Shown: piece by piece, positions 58,761 through 64,000 of the stretch
Numbering within the stretch: position 1 is the stretch's first letter
Layout: every line of letters starts with the position of its first letter
Assembly (NCBI GenBank): GCA_002914805.1
Contig: JXTB01000146.1
Span: forward strand, 688,481 to 752,480
DNA from: Parasponia andersonii
Lineage: Eukaryota; Streptophyta; Magnoliopsida; Rosales; Cannabaceae
Reading direction: 5' to 3'
Length of the DNA stretch: 64,000 bases
Notes under the pieces: generated by a model
What the model saw: the letters and a program-made list of their open reading frames with translations, nothing else
Told to the model about the DNA's origin: nothing
Databases searched by the model: none
Position numbers and translations under genes: made by a program

Positions 58761-60334
58761 GATTATTTGTATGCTTGGATGCACTTCCCCTTTCCATTGT
58801 AATAAACAAGCCGTCTTTTCTTCCAAAGGCAAAGAAGCACTTGCATCTAGTACATATTTTGTATTCTGAACCATCAGTCTTTCACATGTGGTTTAGCTGT
58901 TAGATTTACTGATCAATTTTCGGCTTCTATCTATGTTTCGGGATCATATTCCTGCAGGATTGGGGCTTCTTTGTGCCATACTTGATTGGGAGTATATCTT
59001 TAATAGTTTTGGCTGTGGGTAGCATTTCCCCTGGGTAAGCCTAAAGTCTAAATGGAGTCTAATTTTTATTAGTTGGTATTCTTACGTGTGCTATACAAGT
59101 AAGTAGAAACATTTTTCAAAGACAGACTGTCATCTTGAGCTAAGAGTGATGCTTTATCTGCAATTTTTAGGCTTCTTCAAGCTGCCATCAATGGCTTCTC
59201 TGCATTCTTTCCGGATTATCAGGAGAGGATTGCTAGACATGAGGCAGCTCATTTTTTAGGTACTCATAAAATGTTTACATGATCTGATTACAGTCTTCAT
59301 CGATGAAAATGATGATCACCGTGAATGATGGTTTACGGCCATGCTTCACTCTTTTCCTAATACAATGTTCTCTCTGGTGATCTAGTTGCTTATTTGCTGG
59401 GTCTACCGATTCTGGGCTACTCTGTAGATATTGGGAAAGAGCACGTCAATCTCGTTAATGAGAGGCTTGAAAAGCTTATATACAGTGGGCAGCTGGATGC
59501 CAAGGAACTAGACAGGTATCATCTTACATAAATCTTGGGGTCCGAAGTTTCATCTGAGAAACACTTCTATGTGCCTTTCAAATCTGTAACTTATGCAATA
59601 TACTTTGGTCACTCCAATAAATAAGTTGGGCATCACATTTTTTAGCAAGAAAGTGTAAAATGGTTCAGTTTAGAATTACTTTTCACTACTTTAATTATAT
59701 CCAGAAGTTAAGAAGATTAATCGTAACATGCATATAGCTAGTTTTTGCATCAACTATCAATTTGGAGCAGGATTAACTGCCGTAGCTTTTCAGGTTGGCA
59801 GTGGTGTCAATGGCAGGACTCGCAGCAGAAGGGCTTAAATATGATAAAGTGATTGGTCAATCTGCCGATCTTTTCACTCTTCAGGTTCATAACCATCACT
59901 TGTCTAAGGGATTTCTTCTTTTTCACCGCACAATTTAGGGATAATCTCAAACTCATGCCTTTCATTTTGATCTTTAGAGATTTATCAACAGAAGCAAACC
60001 ACAGATAAGCAAAGACCAGCAGCAGAATCTTACTAGATGGGCTGTAAGTTCCTTCACAACCTGCATATCCCTTCGATTTTTTTTTTCCTCATAACGTGGG
60101 AACTTATTCTATTTCACGTACTAGAGTATTTGATAATTAGGGGACAAATATGTAAAAGAACTTTGATTCTAGCTGAATGTTCAGATTACTGATTTTGTGG
60201 GGGTGGTACTACAGGTTTTGTTTGCCGGATCCCTCTTAAAAAATAACAAGGATTTGCATGAGAGCCTTATAACCGCAATGTCGCAGAAGGCAACTGTATT
60301 GGAGTGCATTGAAACAATTGAGAAAGCTTCTTAA
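57049..60334 (+). CDS. FtsH-like M41-family plastid membrane protein without AAA domain
   Basis: Ten exons join in frame: 57049-57243, 57588-57683, 57874-57948, 58614-58682, 58958-59034, 59171-59259, 59386-59515, 59794-59884, 59978-60043 and 60215-60334. They encode about 335 residues. The N-terminus is rich in S and A with a likely transit-peptide cut near VRASS. Two hydrophobic segments (residues ~123-143 and ~149-168) precede the metal-binding HEAAH (residues 194-198) in ERIARHEAAHFL. The conserved SAVDL-like FtsH ATPase part is absent. The protein resembles Arabidopsis At5g27290 and the FtsH-like VIR3 group, linked to chloroplast function; whether it cleaves proteins is not settled. An ATG at 57067 has the stronger context (CCATGGCT) and would shorten the product by six residues. 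All introns use GT-AG. It is convergent with DPE1. Confidence 0.93.
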
Positions 60335-60975
60335 TTCTAGGGCCAAAAAATCCCTCGTGGAGCTATAATATTTGCATTCTATTTCTATATTACTCGAATT
60401 TATTATTCTTATTGTGCAGCTACAGAAATTCGGAATATTTTTAATCTGTTCTCTAGCCACTAGGCCGGCCACAAGCTATTTTTTTCCCTGTATAAACGAA
60501 ATGTAAATTTAAATGAACCAAATTCTTATTTGTTGTAGTTGGATGAAGTCTAAACCCTTTCTTAGCTTTACCATGGAAAACCAGTAATGCACCTTGATTT
60601 TTGTTTTGTACCACCCCAAGAAGCTTAAAGAAATTGAAATCCATTCTACTAGCTAGTAAATAGCTCGGAATTCAATGACACGGCGACGGCACACTTCTCT
60701 CGCACAAATTTTGAATTTGGTCTGTAGTGGGAAAAGACTTAGTATAGAAATGAAAATAAACAAATAAAAAAAAAGGGAGGGAAGACGCCATTTTATTGAA
60801 GATAAAACCGTAATCACCAGACATCACTTAAATCACCATAATTAACAAATTTAGTTCGAGTCTGACAAGTTTATTTAATAAAAAGTCTCCTTATTCACTA
60901 AAGCTTATTAGGCTTCTCTGCCAAAAAGCAAAAACCGTGGCTGTAATAAGGACAGAATATTATCAGTTGCTTGAT
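60335..60975. other. Convergent 3' region between the M41 gene and DPE1
   Basis: About 640 bp between the two stop codons; it must hold both 3' untranslated regions. No further ORF of interest is seen. Confidence 0.7.
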
Positions 60976-63900
60976 TTACAGCCGGCCGTACGTCGACAGT
61001 ATATCCCTCAGTGCTGATCCTTCATCCTCCAAGCTATCAAAGCTCGTGGAACTCGGAATCCTCCAACCCCAATTACCAAACTGTGTTCAATAAAATGCTA
61101 TAGTTAACACTGCCCAAATCTAAATTGTTTTCATGGCAAGAGACGAAAAAAATGTCTGAAGTTACTTTCTAAATCTAACCATAGCCATAGATAGGGTATG
61201 TCCCTGAAGCCATCTAATGTACGTGGTCAAAAGTTGAACAAGAAGTTGATAAATTTCAAAACAGGAAATGGATACCGCAACAACACTCGAAAGCATATAA
61301 AGGATAAAAAAATTACGTTTCCTTCAAGTAAATAGAAGCAATCAGAAATTAAATTATGGGCACCATGCAATGTATTCTTTGAACAGCAGATCAGATGAAA
61401 TTGTAGTCCCAAACAATTTCAGGAACTCTGTTCCAGTTAACTATTTCTCTTTTTTGTAAATTAACATATTATTTACCTGAGTCGCAGGAATGTTCATCCT
61501 TGAAGAACTCCCCAGCCTAAGAATATCCTGCATGGGTATTATAGTGGTTCGGGCCACCGAAGACAATGCAGCTTTGAGAAGTTCCCATGAGATATCATCT
61601 TCATTGGTAATTGAAAGATACTTCAGCACCTAAGAAGGCAATTCAATCACTGATTAAATTAAAAGATATGATAAACATAGCTTAACTAAGTTCCCGTAGG
61701 AATTAAATGTTAAGGGAGGAATGCAATATCAATATCACCCACATTGGACTTCTCTTTTTCTGGCAAAACATTCCACCAACCACGGATCTGCAATTCAAGC
61801 AAGGCACAATTAGCAGGCTCTCTTTTAAAATCTGAAAAGAAGATAAAATTCAGCTGACTGGCCCATGGGAATGAATAAACCACTCTACCTCATAAACTAC
61901 AAATAGTCTCCATACTGTAATTTATAAGCCGGAGAAATCCAACAGATCAAGGTGGCAGACTTCTAATAACTATGTAAAGATTTGATAACAAAATATTATT
62001 TTTCTGTGTATGATGTGATATTTTCCAATTTAGCTCGACCAAAAGAGACAAATCTAGCAACATGCTTAAAGAAAGAACATGGAATGGAAGGACTTTACTG
62101 TGTCATTATCATGAGTTCCAGTGTACACCACTTGATTGCTCTCATGATTATGGGGTAAATGAGGGTTAGTAGCATCACTTCCAAAACCTGGACAAGAAAG
62201 TATAAAAAGTACTAGATTAGAGCATGAAACTCAAGTTATTCCGATAGTGAACCATAAATATGGCAGCAGTATACCAAATTAGCAATAATTTAATACCAAA
62301 CTGAAGGACAGCCATTCCAGGTGCCCCAATGGATTTCCTAAGTTCAATCACATCCTCAGTTATAACCCCCTGTCATGCAGGTAGAAAAAATGAGAGTGCA
62401 TCCAGCAAACATCAAACATGAAAAAGTGTACATTCAGAATATTGTTTGGAAGAATCATTATCATAAATGAGGACTAGTATGAGAAAGGAAAGAAAAATTA
62501 GTGAAAATTGAACTTTCTATATCCAATCTGCTAGACATACCAAATCTTCAGCTATTATATTAATATTTCCAACTGCTCTGGAAATGGCATCAAACAAGGA
62601 TTTTCCAGGTCCTGCCTACTGTCACAAAAAAATTTCAGAATTTGATGAGGAAATTAGGAAAAACCATGATTAACTATGAGTAAGAAACTGACCTTCCACC
62701 GTCCAACCATTGCGATTTTTGCCTCTGTGCACGTGAATATATTAGTGAAACAACATCATACATACACCAACAAAAAGTCGTAAAAATTATACACATGAGC
62801 CTCACCAGAAGGAACAGCCCAGAAACCAGCAAATCCTCTGAAGTGATCTATCCTGAATTCATCAAATAGATCCTGCGCACGTTGCAACCGACGTATCCAC
62901 CAAGAAAATCCATCTTTCTCCATGGCTTTCCAATCATAAAGAGGGCTTTAAGTCAAAATTCATCTAATTAGCATGCCGTATAGCACGTCAACAAAAAAAT
63001 ACAAGTATTTTACATGACTGACTTAATGATCTCAAGTTGGTTCTAATACCATTTGTACTAACCCAAGAACTAATATAAAGAGGCCAAATTGGAATTAAAA
63101 ACAGGCCAAATTGGAATTAAAAACAAACTTACTACAGCCTTACTTCAGTACCTATAATCCTAGAGTGGTATGTGTCCAATGTAAAACTTAGGACACACTC
63201 ACAAAGGTTAGGATATTGGTATAACCCTGTTCTAGGTATGAAGGAAATTTTATTGAAAATTAGAGCCAAAGCCCGATTACAGTAGTGATACCCAGGAATT
63301 CGAGAGCCTGGTTCTCTCCCAGAGCAAACGCTCTTTACAACTCAGTCATTCACTAACTCTCCCTCTCCCACTCTTTCCCTCATATTCCCAGCCATCAGAA
63401 ACAGAAACCCAAAAATGCCCCCCCTGCTACCGAAAATCCCGTAACAAAATTTATTCCTGCTGCCATATAGAATGTCAGCCCTTCCCTTACAACTCAACTG
63501 CCACTGATTGACTCTAAGTACACTCCTACATCCATCAGCAGCTGACTTAATTGACTCGGACCTTCCAGCTCATCACTTGCCTCGCCTCACATATGTGACA
63601 AGTATGGGAGGTTTGGCAGGAGTTCTATCAGATATCTAATAAACTAGATTACATACACATAATATGAATAATTACGCATGTTTCAAAATTGGCTTTCTAA
63701 GGTTGCACGGATCCAACTTCAAACCATTGAATCAAACCTAATATATTTGCCTGGTAAGTGTCGAGAAAAATATACACCTGTCCCATAGCTGACCAGTTTC
63801 ACTGAAAGCATCAGGAGGAACACCACTAACTAGAAGAGGAAAACCATTCCTGTTCTGCAAGACAATTATATAATAAGTATTTGACCTAGTATAGGATACT

Positions 63901-64000
63901 TTAAAAGCACAACTTGATTATGCGCATATGCATCATCATCATCATTAATTGACGAATAACTCACCAGCAAAAATTGTTTTCTATTGGCCCAAACATCAGC
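60976..64000 (-). CDS. DPE1: 4-alpha-glucanotransferase, plastid disproportionating enzyme (3' half)
   Basis: GH77 enzyme that moves glucan segments between malto-oligosaccharides during starch breakdown in plastids. The window holds the last 274 residues of a protein of usually ~570-580; the 5' part lies beyond 64000. Exons, minus strand: 63965-64000 (partial), 63778-63854, 62806-62945, 62693-62724, 62541-62615, 62297-62369, 62099-62187, 61743-61787, 61477-61629, 60976-61080; all junctions keep frame and use GT-AG. The three catalytic acids are visible: aspartate in FRIDHFRGFAGFW (nucleophile), glutamate in IIAEDLGV (acid/base) and aspartate in YTGTHDNDT (transition state). Substrate-loop sequence NGFPLLVSGVPPDAFSETGQ and the C-terminal RMNIPATQFGNWGWRIP match DPE1 rather than cytosolic DPE2, which has a different architecture. 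The stop is at 60976-60978. Confidence 0.95.
63030..63640 (-). mobile_element. Copia LTR fragment with primer site inside a DPE1 intron
   Basis: Inside the 832-bp intron 62946-63777 the minus strand reads, from right to left, an LTR-like stretch ending TTAGTACA (63056), then AATGGTATTAGAACC, close to the initiator tRNA-Met complement TGGTATCAGAGCC of copia elements. The part to about 63640 (CTCTCCCAGAGCAAACGCTC, AAATTTTATTGAAAATTAG) resembles LTR U5/R sequence. There is also a direct 22-bp duplication at 63079-63124. The left and right limits are approximate. Confidence 0.6.

Noticed and set aside
58550..58903. 117-codon ORF inside the M41 gene
   Set aside because: It spans exon 4 and runs into intron 4, where it translates a poly-T and TA tract; the spliced model explains the exon part.

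Overview
The window is AT-rich nuclear DNA of a flowering plant, most likely a eudicot. The signs are GT-AG split genes, a plastid-type FtsH-like protein, a plant GH77 glucanotransferase, and plant lineages of LTR retrotransposons. I cannot name the species. About 56 kb is transposon graveyard and only the last ~7 kb holds ordinary genes.

Layout. 1-561: an LTR in minus orientation, cut by the window edge and related to the element at 50-56 kb. 1.56-7.1 kb: a decayed Ty1/copia element (Tnt1/Tork-like) on the minus strand with two LTRs. 8.6-9.6 kb: four short inverted-repeat elements in alternating orientation next to (TA)n tracts; the same family recurs at 27.9-28.3 and 34.1-34.6 kb. 12.0-26.4 kb: a nest made of a Ty3/gypsy chromovirus (Tekay/Del-like, minus, ~2.1-kb LTR), an oppositely oriented LTR piece, and a broken SIRE-like copia element (plus). 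27-28.7 kb: two foldback-type elements. 28.86-30.94 kb: a solo LTR of the Tekay-like family. 31.9-33.95 kb: the 3' part of a LINE with an RNase H domain. 38.9-47.3 kb: a degenerate CACTA (En/Spm) transposon with remains of both genes, inserted into a tandemly repeated unit that has a tRNA-Asn-like relic. 49.79-56.07 kb: an LTR element with a perfect 5-bp target duplication, a primer site matching tRNA-Asn, gag and protease but no reverse transcriptase or integrase, and an antisense coiled-coil ORF.

Genes. A tRNA-Leu(AAG) lies at 56.79 kb. A ten-exon gene (57.05-60.33 kb, plus) encodes a plastid-type FtsH-like M41 protein with two membrane segments and HEAAH but no AAA domain. Convergent to it is the 3' half of DPE1, plastid 4-alpha-glucanotransferase (60.98 kb to the window end, minus), with all three catalytic acids present. 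Both exon models keep frame across every junction.

I see no microbial-style system. The most unusual items are the (TA)n-associated element family, the gag-only LTR element with its antisense ORF and U3 repeat array, a partial exon duplication in an intron of the M41 gene, and a copia LTR with primer site inside a DPE1 intron.
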